64,000 nucleotides of DNA from JAFDVL01 sp964631865. GTDB lineage: Bacteria; Acidobacteriota; Blastocatellia; RBC074. Positions 42,489 to 50,581 of this stretch are shown here, one piece after another. Positions within the stretch are counted from its first letter, which is position 1. Each line of letters opens with the position of its first letter. A program made the translations under genes and the position numbers. The stretch covers positions 7,766 to 71,765 of the forward strand of contig CAZWAK010000019.1 of assembly GCA_964631865.1 (NCBI GenBank). The letters run 5' to 3'. Under the pieces are notes generated by a model that was not told the DNA's origin, made no database searches, and saw nothing but the letters and a program-made list of their open reading frames with translations.

Positions 42489-43763
42489 ATGAGTATTGAA
42501 CGCAGAGATTTTCTCAAACAAGCCGCCGCCACAACAGCCGCTGGCTTCACGCTTCCAACCGCACGAATATTGGGCGCAAATGATCGCGTTCGTCTCGGCA
42601 TCATCGGCCCCGGCGCGCGCGGACAGGAATTGATGCGCGATTTCGTCAAAGCGCCAAACGCCGAATTCGTCGCGCTCGCCGATGTTTACAACGCGCGCTT
42701 CGATCAAGCCAAACAACTCATCACGAACGCTGGAGCCGATGCCAGCAACGTCAAAACTTTCAGCGACCATCGCAAGTTGCTGGAGATGAAAGACCTCGAC
42801 GCCGTCATCGTTGCGACGCCGTTGCACACGCACGCGCGCCACTTCATTGACACGCTCGCCGCAGGCAAAGATTTGTACTGCGAAAAGACGATGACGTGGT
42901 CAATCGAAGAAGCCGAAGCGTGCCTCGCCGCCGCCAAGAAAGCCTCGAATCGCGTCGTCGGCATCGGCTTGCAACACAACAGCGCAGGCTATTTCGCCGA
43001 TTCGCGCGAATGGGCGAAGGCCAATAAACTCGGCGTCGTGACACACGCGGAACTGTGGATGAGCCGCAACTCGAAACGCGGCGTCGGCCAATGGGTGCGC
43101 CCGATTCCGGCGGATTGCAACGCAAACAACGTCAAATGGGATGCGTTCCTGAATGGCCGCCCGAAGCGCGCGTTTGATGCGAACAAGTTCATCAACTGGC
43201 GGTTGTTCTGGGAATTCAGCGGCGGCAATGTCACCGAAAACATGGTGCATCAAATCGGCTGGTTGATCGGCGTGTTGGATTTGGGCGTGCCGACGGCGGC
43301 GTACATGTCCGGCGGCGTGTTTTCCGAAAAAGACGGACGCGAAGTGCCGGACACGATTGCCGTGACGCTCGATTATCCGAACGATTTGGTCGTGACGTGG
43401 CAGTCCAGCTTCAGCAACAGCCGTTATGGCTTAGGCGCGCGCATTCTCGGCTCGCACGGTTCGATTGAATGGTTGATGGGCACGACCGACATGGTTTCGG
43501 GTAGAGCCGGGAGCGGTTGGAACTACGCGCCGGAAAAACTCAACAACCCCGATGGCGTCGTCGTCAAAGGCGAAACGAAAGGCGTCAACCACTATCACAA
43601 TTTCGTCGAATGCGTCCGCTCGCGCAAAGAGCCGAATTCGTCGGTTGAGCTAGGCTATCGTTCCGCGATTGCCGCGCACATGGCGAATTTGTCCTATCGC
43701 AAGAAACAACGCTTGACGTTGGATGAAGCGCGACAAGCGGGCAGGCAGTTGGCGAGCCGATAA
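42489..43763 (+). CDS. Tat-exported Gfo/Idh/MocA-family oxidoreductase
   Basis: The 424-residue protein has a Tat-like signal (ERRDFLKQAAATTAAGFTLP) and a Rossmann NAD(P)-binding domain (LGIIGPGARGQEL, then VIVATPLHTHARH and CEKTMTW). A C-terminal alpha/beta domain follows. The usual EKP is EKT here. Exported members of this family are common in Acidobacteriota and Planctomycetes and carry their nucleotide out prefolded; they act on sugars or sugar acids. AAAGGAGCATC lies before the ATG. It is divergently arranged with the MFS sugar-acid transporter. Confidence 0.92.
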   Translation: MSIERRDFLKQAAATTAAGFTLPTARILGANDRVRLGIIGPGARGQELMRDFVKAPNAEFVALADVYNARFDQAKQLITNAGADASNVKTFSDHRKLLEMKDLDAVIVATPLHTHARHFIDTLAAGKDLYCEKTMTWSIEEAEACLAAAKKASNRVVGIGLQHNSAGYFADSREWAKANKLGVVTHAELWMSRNSKRGVGQWVRPIPADCNANNVKWDAFLNGRPKRAFDANKFINWRLFWEFSGGNVTENMVHQIGWLIGVLDLGVPTAAYMSGGVFSEKDGREVPDTIAVTLDYPNDLVVTWQSSFSNSRYGLGARILGSHGSIEWLMGTTDMVSGRAGSGWNYAPEKLNNPDGVVVKGETKGVNHYHNFVECVRSRKEPNSSVELGYRSAIAAHMANLSYRKKQRLTLDEARQAGRQLASR

Positions 43764-43926
43764 CTCACAAGAATCAGACAGGTAGTGTAGGCTCTCGCCC
43801 GCGCAAATTGTAGGAGTTGCGCGATGACTGAGCCTGAAAGGCTATATTGAACCGTCTATGCTGCCGAAAAATGCCCGCCACCTATTTCGTTTAGATGGCT
43901 TCGATGGCGCGTGTTGTCCCCTCGGA

Positions 43927-44403
43927 CTAGGGGATCGTTTCGATGCGATTGACGACGGTGCTGGGGCGTTCGGGTTCTTCTTCGCACACGATGCGCAGGA
44001 TGTCGTGCGGCGCGTGGCTTTTGATGGTGATAGGGCGATGGTCGGTCAGCAACTCATACAGCACGACGCCCAAGCTGTACACATCGCTTGCGGTCGTAAT
44101 CGTTTCGCCGCGCACTTGTTCGGGACTGGCGAATTCGGGCGTCATCAAACGCATTGCCGTTGCCGTCGGATCAATCGTTTGGCCGGAGAGTTCGGGATTG
44201 AGTAATTTGGCGATGCCGAAATCCAGGAGCTTCGGCGTGCCGTCTTCGGTGACGAGGACGTTGCTCGGTTTGAGGTCTCGATGGACGACTAAATTCTGAT
44301 GCGCGAATTGCACGGCGGCGCAAACCTGGCGAAAGAGACGCAAGCGTTCGTGCGCGCTTCTGGTCGAACCTGCGCGGCGGCGCGGGCGTCTGTTGCTGTG
44401 TGC
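43927..44403 (-). pseudogene. Ser/Thr protein kinase remnant (catalytic core only)
   Basis: A frame from the stop at 43927 up to about 44400 contains the kinase catalytic loop HRDLKPSNVLV, DFGIAKLL and SPEQVRGE, then ASDVYSLGVVLYELLT. It lacks the whole N-lobe (Gly-rich loop, ATP Lys) and the long C-terminal region typical of Pkn kinases. Codon reading upstream continues as LRLFRQV and then loses homology near 44360, where a TGA at 44404-44406 (the stop of the channel gene) closes it. No start codon or ribosome site fits a short kinase. It reads as a truncated, inactive gene. The 43764-43926 stretch upstream of its stop shows nothing recognisable. Confidence 0.7.
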
Positions 44404-45375
44404 TCACACGTTCTCAATGTCGTGCAATCTGCCGACATCAATCGTGATCGGTTCGTGTTCGGCGATGGGTTCGTAGATGTTGCTGAACTTCGCATTCCAC
44501 GCCAACTCGCCACATTTGTACGACGAGCGCGTATGCACCATCTGCGCTGACGTTTCGTCAATCGCCGTCAGCAGGATGACGAACTCGGCATCGGTTTGCT
44601 TCAATTGTTCCGGCGTGTAGCCGTAGAGCGGACTGTCTTCGTCAATCGGATGCACAATCGTCCACGAGAGCGGGAACACGTCTACGCGCGAACGTTCCAG
44701 TTTGAGCTGGTGAAAGCGGCGGTTCGTGGGGCCATTGCCGCCCTCGTACAACGACAGATTTACTTTGGCTTCGACGGCAATCAATTGCGCTTTGCGCGCG
44801 TTCGTGATGCGAAACATAAACGCCGTGATGTCTTTGTACGGCGCGATCACGGCTTGATGGCTGAAGACGATGCGCGCCGTAGGCCGCGAAAACCGCGCGA
44901 AGATCAACCCCGTAATCAAGGCCGTCGCCAATAATCCCGTCAGCGATTCAACTACGACAATGACGTTCGCCGCCATGCCAACCGGGCTGATGTTGCCGTA
45001 GCCAATCGTGGCGAAGGTGTGAACGCTGAAGAAAAAGGCTTGCCAGAAGGCACTGAAATGCTGCTCGGCCATCGCGCCCGTCAACGCGCCTTCACCGCAG
45101 GCCAAATAGGCCAACGCGAAGCACGTATTGAGCAGCACAAACGATAGCGTCATCAGGCTCAGAAACTTGCCCCACGACACCGTCAGCAACAAATGATACG
45201 GACTCAACGACGGCCAAAAGGCGAGACCCGTGCGCCGCACATTGAAGCTGCCATCGCGGTTCACAAAACGCATGCGGCTTTTCTGTGCGACGACTGCGCC
45301 AAAGCCTAAATCTTTGGACTCTTCTTCGGCGGCAGCATTCGGGGGCAGCGGTTCTGTAGCAACTTCAGCACTCAT
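44404..45375 (-). CDS. inward-rectifier K+ channel (KirBac-like)
   Basis: The 323-residue protein has a slide-helix/N terminus, an outer helix (about 70-92), a pore loop with the K+ filter TIGYG at 123-127, an inner helix (about 132-158) and a cytoplasmic beta-sandwich (about 170-323). The sandwich includes FMFRITNARKAQLIAVEAK. This is the two-helix Kir plan. It conducts K+ across the inner membrane. The ATG at 45375 was chosen because the upstream extension runs into the hairpin at 45394. The gene stops where a degraded kinase begins, so its 3' end marks a rearrangement. Confidence 0.92.
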   Translation of the reverse strand: MSAEVATEPLPPNAAAEEESKDLGFGAVVAQKSRMRFVNRDGSFNVRRTGLAFWPSLSPYHLLLTVSWGKFLSLMTLSFVLLNTCFALAYLACGEGALTGAMAEQHFSAFWQAFFFSVHTFATIGYGNISPVGMAANVIVVVESLTGLLATALITGLIFARFSRPTARIVFSHQAVIAPYKDITAFMFRITNARKAQLIAVEAKVNLSLYEGGNGPTNRRFHQLKLERSRVDVFPLSWTIVHPIDEDSPLYGYTPEQLKQTDAEFVILLTAIDETSAQMVHTRSSYKCGELAWNAKFSNIYEPIAEHEPITIDVGRLHDIENV

Positions 45376-45393
45376 ATCGGTTGCAAGAAACTT

Positions 45394-45531
45394 ACCACGA
45401 AGTTCACGAAGAGCACGAAGAGAAAGAGAGTTCCGGGTTTCGAGTTTTGGGGTTCGAGTTTCGCGGATTGAGTTTCCGGCCACCGACCACCGACCACCAA
45501 TCCTTCTTCGTGCTCTTCGTTTCTTCGTGGT
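45394..45531. repeat. mosaic inverted repeat: outer CACGAAG family, inner GTTTCGAGTTT and CCGACCACC words
   Basis: ACCACGAAGTTCACGAAGAG (45394 on) pairs with CTCTTCGTTTCTTCGTGGT ending at 45531. Inside, GTTTCGAGTTTTGG and GGTTCGAGTTTCGC words are followed by CCGACCACCGACCACC, the family seen at 48325 and 59592. The element fills the spacer between purU and the channel gene. Confidence 0.8.
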
Positions 45532-45541
45532 TCTACAAAGC

Positions 45542-46396
45542 TCAATCGAAAATCACAGTCTTTTTGTTGTAGACCAGAATGCGATGATCCAGATGCCAAC
45601 GCACGGCGCGTGACAGCACGACTTTTTCCAAATCGCGGCCTTTCTGAATCAACTCTTCCAACTGGTCACGATGCGACACGCGCATCACATCTTGCTCGAT
45701 AATCGGGCCTTCGTCCAGTTCCGACGTGACATAATGGCTGGTCGCGCCAATCAATTTCACACCGCGCTCGAACGCCCGATGATACGGTTTCGCGCCCACA
45801 AACGCGGGCAAAAACGAATGATGCACGTTGATGATGCGTTGCGGATATTGCGTGACAAATTCGGGCGACAGGATTTGCATGTAACGGGCGAGCACGATCA
45901 AATCAATCGCGTTGTCTTTGAGCAATTGCAGTTGTTCTTCTTCGATCTCGGCTTTGTTGGCTTTGGTGACGGCGAGCAGGTGAAACGGCACCTGATAAAA
46001 TGCAGCGATGCGCTCTGCCGTGTTGTGATTGCTGATGATGAGCGGAATGTCGCACAACAGTTCGCCGCTTTGTTGCCGATACAACAAATCCACGATGCAA
46101 TGATCGTAGTGCGAAACGAAGATGGCGACTTTGGGTCGCAGCGTCGAAAGTTCCAAACGCCAGCGCATTTGAAACTGATCGGCGATGCGCGCGAATTGGC
46201 GGCGAAACTCTTCAATGCTGAGCGCAAAGCCGTCCAAATCCCACTCGACGCGCATCAGGAACAAGCCTTGCTCGTTGTCCTGATGCTGGTCGGTGTGCAG
46301 GATGTTGGCGTTGCGCCGATACAAAAACTCCGCGACCGCTGCGACGAGGCCTTTGCGGTCGGGACAATCAATCAAGAGGATGGCAGTGTTTTTCAT
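45542..46396 (-). CDS. purU: PurU, formyltetrahydrofolate deformylase
   Basis: PurU hydrolyses 10-formyltetrahydrofolate to formate and tetrahydrofolate, balancing one-carbon units for purine synthesis. The 284-residue protein has an N-terminal ACT regulatory domain (about 5-80, LLIDCPDRKGLVAAVAEFLY) and a formyl-transferase domain with the conserved NHN, INVHHSFLPAFVGAKPYHRA and SELDEGPIIEQDV blocks. The length is typical. It is followed upstream on the same strand by a methyltransferase gene 33 bases away, but their roles look unrelated. Confidence 0.97.
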   Translation of the reverse strand: MKNTAILLIDCPDRKGLVAAVAEFLYRRNANILHTDQHQDNEQGLFLMRVEWDLDGFALSIEEFRRQFARIADQFQMRWRLELSTLRPKVAIFVSHYDHCIVDLLYRQQSGELLCDIPLIISNHNTAERIAAFYQVPFHLLAVTKANKAEIEEEQLQLLKDNAIDLIVLARYMQILSPEFVTQYPQRIINVHHSFLPAFVGAKPYHRAFERGVKLIGATSHYVTSELDEGPIIEQDVMRVSHRDQLEELIQKGRDLEKVVLSRAVRWHLDHRILVYNKKTVIFD

Positions 46397-46429
46397 GGCG
46401 CATGAGTTTCAGGACTCCGGCCCAATCTG

Positions 46430-47278
46430 TCAACGAGTTTTTGTGCCAATGTAAATCAGGTACGGACTCGTCCAATAACTTTCCGCGCCGCGTTTGCCAA
46501 ACGCCAGGCGGAACAGCATATTCAGTGCGAGTTGCCCATTCATCAGGAAATTCATGAGCTTGGCTTTGTAACCCGTCAGATGTTCGGCCCCGCACACGGA
46601 AACTTTGAATGTGCCGTAGTAATCGCAAACGCGGCGTTGCAATTCAGCGCGCTGAAATAATGCAGCAAAGCGCGGCTTGTTCATGATGCCGAGATTGTGC
46701 ATCGGGATCACATCGGGGTTGAAGTAGCGAAACAACAGATGCGGCAATCCGGTTAATTTCGGAATCGTGACGAGCAACGTTCCGCCCGGCTTGAGCAACC
46801 GCAGATGCGCTTCCATCACTTTTTCCATCTCGGTGAAATGCTCGATGAAGCCGCGCGAAATCACGAGATCAAACGAGCTTTCGTAGCGCGCGAGAAAATC
46901 TTCCGAAAACGCATCGGCGCGAATCACTTGATTCGGGTTCAGCCCGTTTTGGCGAAACACTTCGCGGTTCAGATTTGCGCCGGCCTCGGCATATTCGACG
47001 CCATACGGTTCATAGCCGAACGTTTGGTGCAGCCGGACTAAATTGGTACCCGGCGCGCTGCCGATTTCGATGACTTTCAAGCCGGCGGTCTTCGGCAAAT
47101 AAGTTTCGTACAACGACTCCCATTCCAAATAGTCGCTGTAATCGCGCCAGTAGTGGCTCAGATGGCGTTTGAGCCAGCCTTTCAGCCCCGGATTCTGCAC
47201 TGGTTTGGCGCGGTCGCGGACGATGCCATCGCCCAGATACACTGCGTTCCAGTAATCTTTTTCCGTCAATCTTTCCAT
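46430..47278 (-). CDS. class I SAM-dependent methyltransferase
   Basis: The 282-residue cytoplasmic protein has the SAM-binding motif VIEIGSAPGTN (about 69-79), an acidic second strand (YGVEYAEAG) and FDLVISRGFIEHF, all of a class I Rossmann methyltransferase. Such proteins next to glycosyltransferases often methylate sugars or lipid-linked intermediates; the acceptor is not readable. It lies 77 bases after the DUF4922 gene on the same strand, so it may belong to the DUF4922/GT2 group. Confidence 0.88.
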   Translation of the reverse strand: MERLTEKDYWNAVYLGDGIVRDRAKPVQNPGLKGWLKRHLSHYWRDYSDYLEWESLYETYLPKTAGLKVIEIGSAPGTNLVRLHQTFGYEPYGVEYAEAGANLNREVFRQNGLNPNQVIRADAFSEDFLARYESSFDLVISRGFIEHFTEMEKVMEAHLRLLKPGGTLLVTIPKLTGLPHLLFRYFNPDVIPMHNLGIMNKPRFAALFQRAELQRRVCDYYGTFKVSVCGAEHLTGYKAKLMNFLMNGQLALNMLFRLAFGKRGAESYWTSPYLIYIGTKTR

Positions 47279-47355
47279 GACGTTCCCTCCAAATTTTCAA
47301 GGTTTCTGTGGTGGTGAGGGCACAGCTTCAATTACGGGGAGGGCACAAGTTCGAG

Positions 47356-48324
47356 CTAGTTCAATGCGAGCGTAATTTCGGCATAAATCCGCGCGACATC
47401 TAAGGCGGTGAGGCGGGCAAAATGATTGGGGTCGGGAACAACCAGGACGCCAGTCAGATCAATTCCGGCAGGACTGATGGTGAGCTGTTCGTCTCCTTCG
47501 GCGTAATAACATGAGGGGCGGTGTTTGGCGCGGGGAAATAAGTAAATCGTCCAAGCGTTCGCGTCGTATGTGAGAACCAAATTCAGCAGCGGCTCCGCTG
47601 GCGCGCTGGTCAAGATTGCCAAACGATCTAACGACTCTACAAACCAGGCGGCGATTGTATCCATTTTGCCGCCAGAAGCAATCAGAATTTGTAGCCGATA
47701 GTCGCGCAACGTGAAAACTTCCAGGTCTTTTTGTTGCACCCGATAGTCGCGCGGCCAATGTTTGATGTCCGCGAAAAGCGGAATGCCCGCGCGCTGACAC
47801 GCTTGAAAATGATGATGGTCGGGCGCGGATGCACCGCACGCCGGGCCGTTGTACAACGTGAAATAATCGCTGCCCAGAGCTTGCGTGAGCGCGAGCAAAT
47901 CCGTGAAGCGCGGCGCAATCGCTTGCGGCGTGTGGCGGCGTTCGGAAATCACCAGATGATCCTTGAGCACAGGAAACGGATTGCACAACACGATGTAGTC
48001 GTCGCCAAACGACACGCCTTTTTCTTCGGCAGGCAAATTCTCCGCGCACAAAAAACAAGGCCGCGCCTGGATCGAAGCCGCATCCACTTTCGCCGCCGTG
48101 CTGACGATGCGCGCTGGATTGAACTGCGCGCGGACGTGCGAACCTTTGACGTCGAGGTCTTTGTATTGCGCTTGCGCAAGCGATTCCGTGGCATTACGCA
48201 GCATCGGCCACGTTGCCAGTTGTTGTTGGATCAGCGCCGTGACGCGCGTGGAGAAATTCGTGATCGGTTGCGTGGCATACGCAGCGAGATCGTCGTCATT
48301 GATGAGTCGTGATTCCCAAGTCAT
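47356..48324 (-). CDS. DUF4922 protein, HIT-fold nucleotide phosphorylase/adenylyltransferase-like
   Basis: The 322-residue protein matches DUF4922. It has ARPCFLC (Cys90, Cys93), a long acidic middle, and GPACGASAPDHHHFQACQ, where His170-x-His172-x-Gln174 is the HIT-type triad of ATP adenylyltransferase and GDP-galactose phosphorylase. The likely chemistry is nucleotidyl transfer through a covalent His intermediate. The start at 48324 (MTWESR) is used because the longer frame is translated through the GGTGGTCGG hairpin. The GT2 gene lies upstream on the same strand, so it may process a nucleotide-sugar for that enzyme. Substrate unproven. Confidence 0.82.
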   Translation of the reverse strand: MTWESRLINDDDLAAYATQPITNFSTRVTALIQQQLATWPMLRNATESLAQAQYKDLDVKGSHVRAQFNPARIVSTAAKVDAASIQARPCFLCAENLPAEEKGVSFGDDYIVLCNPFPVLKDHLVISERRHTPQAIAPRFTDLLALTQALGSDYFTLYNGPACGASAPDHHHFQACQRAGIPLFADIKHWPRDYRVQQKDLEVFTLRDYRLQILIASGGKMDTIAAWFVESLDRLAILTSAPAEPLLNLVLTYDANAWTIYLFPRAKHRPSCYYAEGDEQLTISPAGIDLTGVLVVPDPNHFARLTALDVARIYAEITLALN

Positions 48325-48452
48325 AGGTGGTCGGTGGCCAGTGGTCGGTGGCCGGTGATCGGTGGCCGGTTGTAAATCACTTCTTGAACCATGAATTTTA
48401 TTCAAGGCTGTAGTACAACCGACCACCGACCACCAGCCACTGACCACCAGCT
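48325..48452. repeat. inverted repeat of the GGTGGTCGGTGG family
   Basis: The left arm (48325-48373) is built from GGTGGTCGGTGGCC-like words. The right arm (48415-48452) carries the reverse complement ACAACCGACCACCGACCACC. It fills the gap between the GT2 stop and the DUF4922 start, close to both. The family recurs at 59592-59672 and inside 45394-45531. Confidence 0.85.
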
Positions 48453-49820
48453 TTAATTCTTCCGCTGCCGCGCTTGAATTTCCCACGTGCGAATGCGGTC
48501 TTTGTACGTGTCGTAGCGGTTCATCGTGGGCAACGGCAACGCGCTGTCGGAATTGCCGCTCCAACGGCGCGCGAAGTAGACCGATTCGTAAATGCGCCCG
48601 ATTTCATAATCGCGGCTGATGCGCAAAGCGAGTGCGTAATCTTCGCCGTAACTCACATTCGGCAACCCGATGCCGCGCAAAATCGAAACATCGAACGCAC
48701 GCGGTGCGCCGAGGCCGTTGATGCGCAGCGCGTTGTTGCGTCCGTTGTCGCGCGTCCATTCTTTGTGGTCAATCAGGCCGGGCGGCAATTCATTCAAATC
48801 AAAATCTACCGTCGTGTACGAGCCAATAATCATCGCGTAATGCCCGCGCTCGAATTCGGCGACGACTTTGGCGAGCGTTTGGTTGTCGGTGTAAATGTCG
48901 TCCGAATCCAATTGCACCGCGTAGCGACCGCAATGCGGCGAATACACGCCTTCGTTCCAGCAGCCGCCGATGCCGTAATCGGTGCGTTCGGGGATCAAAT
49001 GAATCACGCGGCGGTCGTTCGCGGATAATTCTTGCAGCGTCGCGGTCGTGCCGTCGGTCGAGTGATTGTCCACGACGATCACGTTGAAGTCGAAATCGGT
49101 TTTTTGCGACAAGACACTGCGTACCGCGTCGGCCACTGTCTTTTCCCGATTGCGCACGGGAATGATGACGCTGGCTTTGACGGGGAACGATTCGTGGCAG
49201 TCCGGCACGCTCGCAAAGTTTGGTGCGAGGAACGCGCCGATGCGTTTCAGATGCGTGGTCGCAATCTGCTCCATTTCGATCTGATAATCACGATTGCGCG
49301 GATCAACGTAATCGAAAATCTTCTCGCCGCTCGCCCGCGCATCGAGCACCGCGCGCGTGTACAACGGCTCCGGCACGCGCAGGATTTCGTGCTCTATCGA
49401 AAGCTTCAAGCGCAAATCGTACAGCCCGCCCCATTGCAATTCGCTCGGAACCGCGCCGTGTTTGGCGAGGGCTGCGGAAGCGGCTGCGCGTGAAACGAGC
49501 AGCACCGAACCGAAATCAAAATTGTCGCGGATGGAGCCGAGTTGATAATCAATCAACGGATGATCGCTCGTCTCGCCCTTTTCGTTGACTTCGCGGAAGT
49601 CGGAATACAACCACGCCGCGCCCGTGTCGTCGGCGAGTTGCACGAAACGTTCGATGGTGCGCGCGCCAAGCGTGATCGCGCTGCCCGCGAACGTGAGCAG
49701 TAAATAATCGGCTTGCGTCGCGGCGAGCAAATCGTTGACGGCTGCGCCCGGTAAGTTCGCGGGCAACGTGATTTCCTGCACGCGCGGATAAGATGAGTTG
49801 GTAACAGATACTGTGTTCAT
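48453..49820 (-). CDS. family 2 glycosyltransferase with an extra N-terminal domain
   Basis: The 455-residue protein has a GT-A fold from about residue 214 (VKASVIIPVRNREKTVADAV). NHSTDGT lies around 252-258, and the metal-binding LDSDD has Asp305 and Asp307. GEDYALALRISRDYEIGRIY contains the likely catalytic Glu/Asp pair. The first 200 residues form a second, degenerate GT-like domain (NDLLAATQADYLLL, AWLYSDFREVNEKGE). The stop of the preceding DUF1460 gene overlaps this start (ATGA, 49817-49820), so they are coupled. No membrane segment is seen. It probably transfers a sugar on the cytoplasmic side. Confidence 0.9.
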   Translation of the reverse strand: MNTVSVTNSSYPRVQEITLPANLPGAAVNDLLAATQADYLLLTFAGSAITLGARTIERFVQLADDTGAAWLYSDFREVNEKGETSDHPLIDYQLGSIRDNFDFGSVLLVSRAAASAALAKHGAVPSELQWGGLYDLRLKLSIEHEILRVPEPLYTRAVLDARASGEKIFDYVDPRNRDYQIEMEQIATTHLKRIGAFLAPNFASVPDCHESFPVKASVIIPVRNREKTVADAVRSVLSQKTDFDFNVIVVDNHSTDGTTATLQELSANDRRVIHLIPERTDYGIGGCWNEGVYSPHCGRYAVQLDSDDIYTDNQTLAKVVAEFERGHYAMIIGSYTTVDFDLNELPPGLIDHKEWTRDNGRNNALRINGLGAPRAFDVSILRGIGLPNVSYGEDYALALRISRDYEIGRIYESVYFARRWSGNSDSALPLPTMNRYDTYKDRIRTWEIQARQRKN

Positions 49821-50527
49821 AATTTCGTAATTGCGTCCTTCGGTCTGGCAACGATGAAGCCTGGCATTGTATTCACTTTTACAAATTCCGCCAGTTCCTG
49901 TTGAACTACGCCGCCTTTGCTTTTCGCCGCATGTCGCAGCATCAGCTTGTCGTTGACCCACACCAACAGCCCGACGTGAAACGTGTCGAGGCCTTTGCGC
50001 GTCGAAGCGAAGTAAATCAGATCACCGTTGCGGAATCGCTTGCTCACTTTGTTCAGTTTGCGTTTCGGGAAGTAGCGATAGGTGATTGTGCGCGGCGCGA
50101 AGCATTTCAGAAAGTTGATTTCTTTTGTGCGCGTCAGCGTGTCGTCGCCGCGCGTGACATCCGTAAAGTCGCCGCGTTTGACGTGATATTTGTTCCAATC
50201 GGTCGTGTAATGCAATCGGTCTTCCCACTGAACGTTGCCGTTGCGATAGCGAATTGTGCGTAACAAATCATTCACCTCATCCGCGTTCTTCGCCCACGCC
50301 AATGCCAAGCACGTTTCCAGATAGGTCACGCAATCGAAACCATCGTACGTGGCCGTGAAGACTTCCGCTTCCGTGTCAGAGCCGATCAATGGGCCGATGA
50401 TGTATGGCTTACCGAGAAATTGTGCGCTGATGAATTTCAAGCGTTCGCCGAGGGTGGGAAATTGCGAAGCCGCTTTGACGATTTGCTGTGTGATTTTGCG
50501 GTCGAGCTTCTGGCCTTTGCGTGGCAC
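49817..50527 (-). CDS. DUF1460 protein (N-acetylmuramoyl-L-alanine amidase-like, NlpC/P60-type Cys)
   Basis: The 236-residue protein matches DUF1460, a papain-like family that includes peptidoglycan amidases. Cys66 in DGFDCVTYLE is the expected nucleophile, His184 in DTFHVGLLVW the base, and RTIRYRNGNVQWEDRLHY is the family core. Known members usually carry a signal peptide; none is visible here, so it may be cytoplasmic. The start is GTG at 50527, with GAGAGGAA upstream. It overlaps the GT2 gene by four bases and lies 54 bases after the giant TPR gene. Confidence 0.86.
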   Translation of the reverse strand: MPRKGQKLDRKITQQIVKAASQFPTLGERLKFISAQFLGKPYIIGPLIGSDTEAEVFTATYDGFDCVTYLETCLALAWAKNADEVNDLLRTIRYRNGNVQWEDRLHYTTDWNKYHVKRGDFTDVTRGDDTLTRTKEINFLKCFAPRTITYRYFPKRKLNKVSKRFRNGDLIYFASTRKGLDTFHVGLLVWVNDKLMLRHAAKSKGGVVQQELAEFVKVNTMPGFIVARPKDAITKL

Positions 50528-50581
50528 TTGCGGTTCCTCTCAAATGTACGGTCTCAGACGAACCGCAAGTATGCCTCAGCT

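Noticed and set aside
45376..45483. N-terminal extension of the K+ channel
   Set aside because: The extension is encoded by the CACGAAG/GTTTCGAG repeat; the start at 45375 gives a normal KirBac N terminus.
48325..48564. Longer N terminus for the DUF4922 protein
   Set aside because: It reads through the GGTGGTCGG hairpin and overlaps the GT2 gene; the MTWESR start is consistent with the family.
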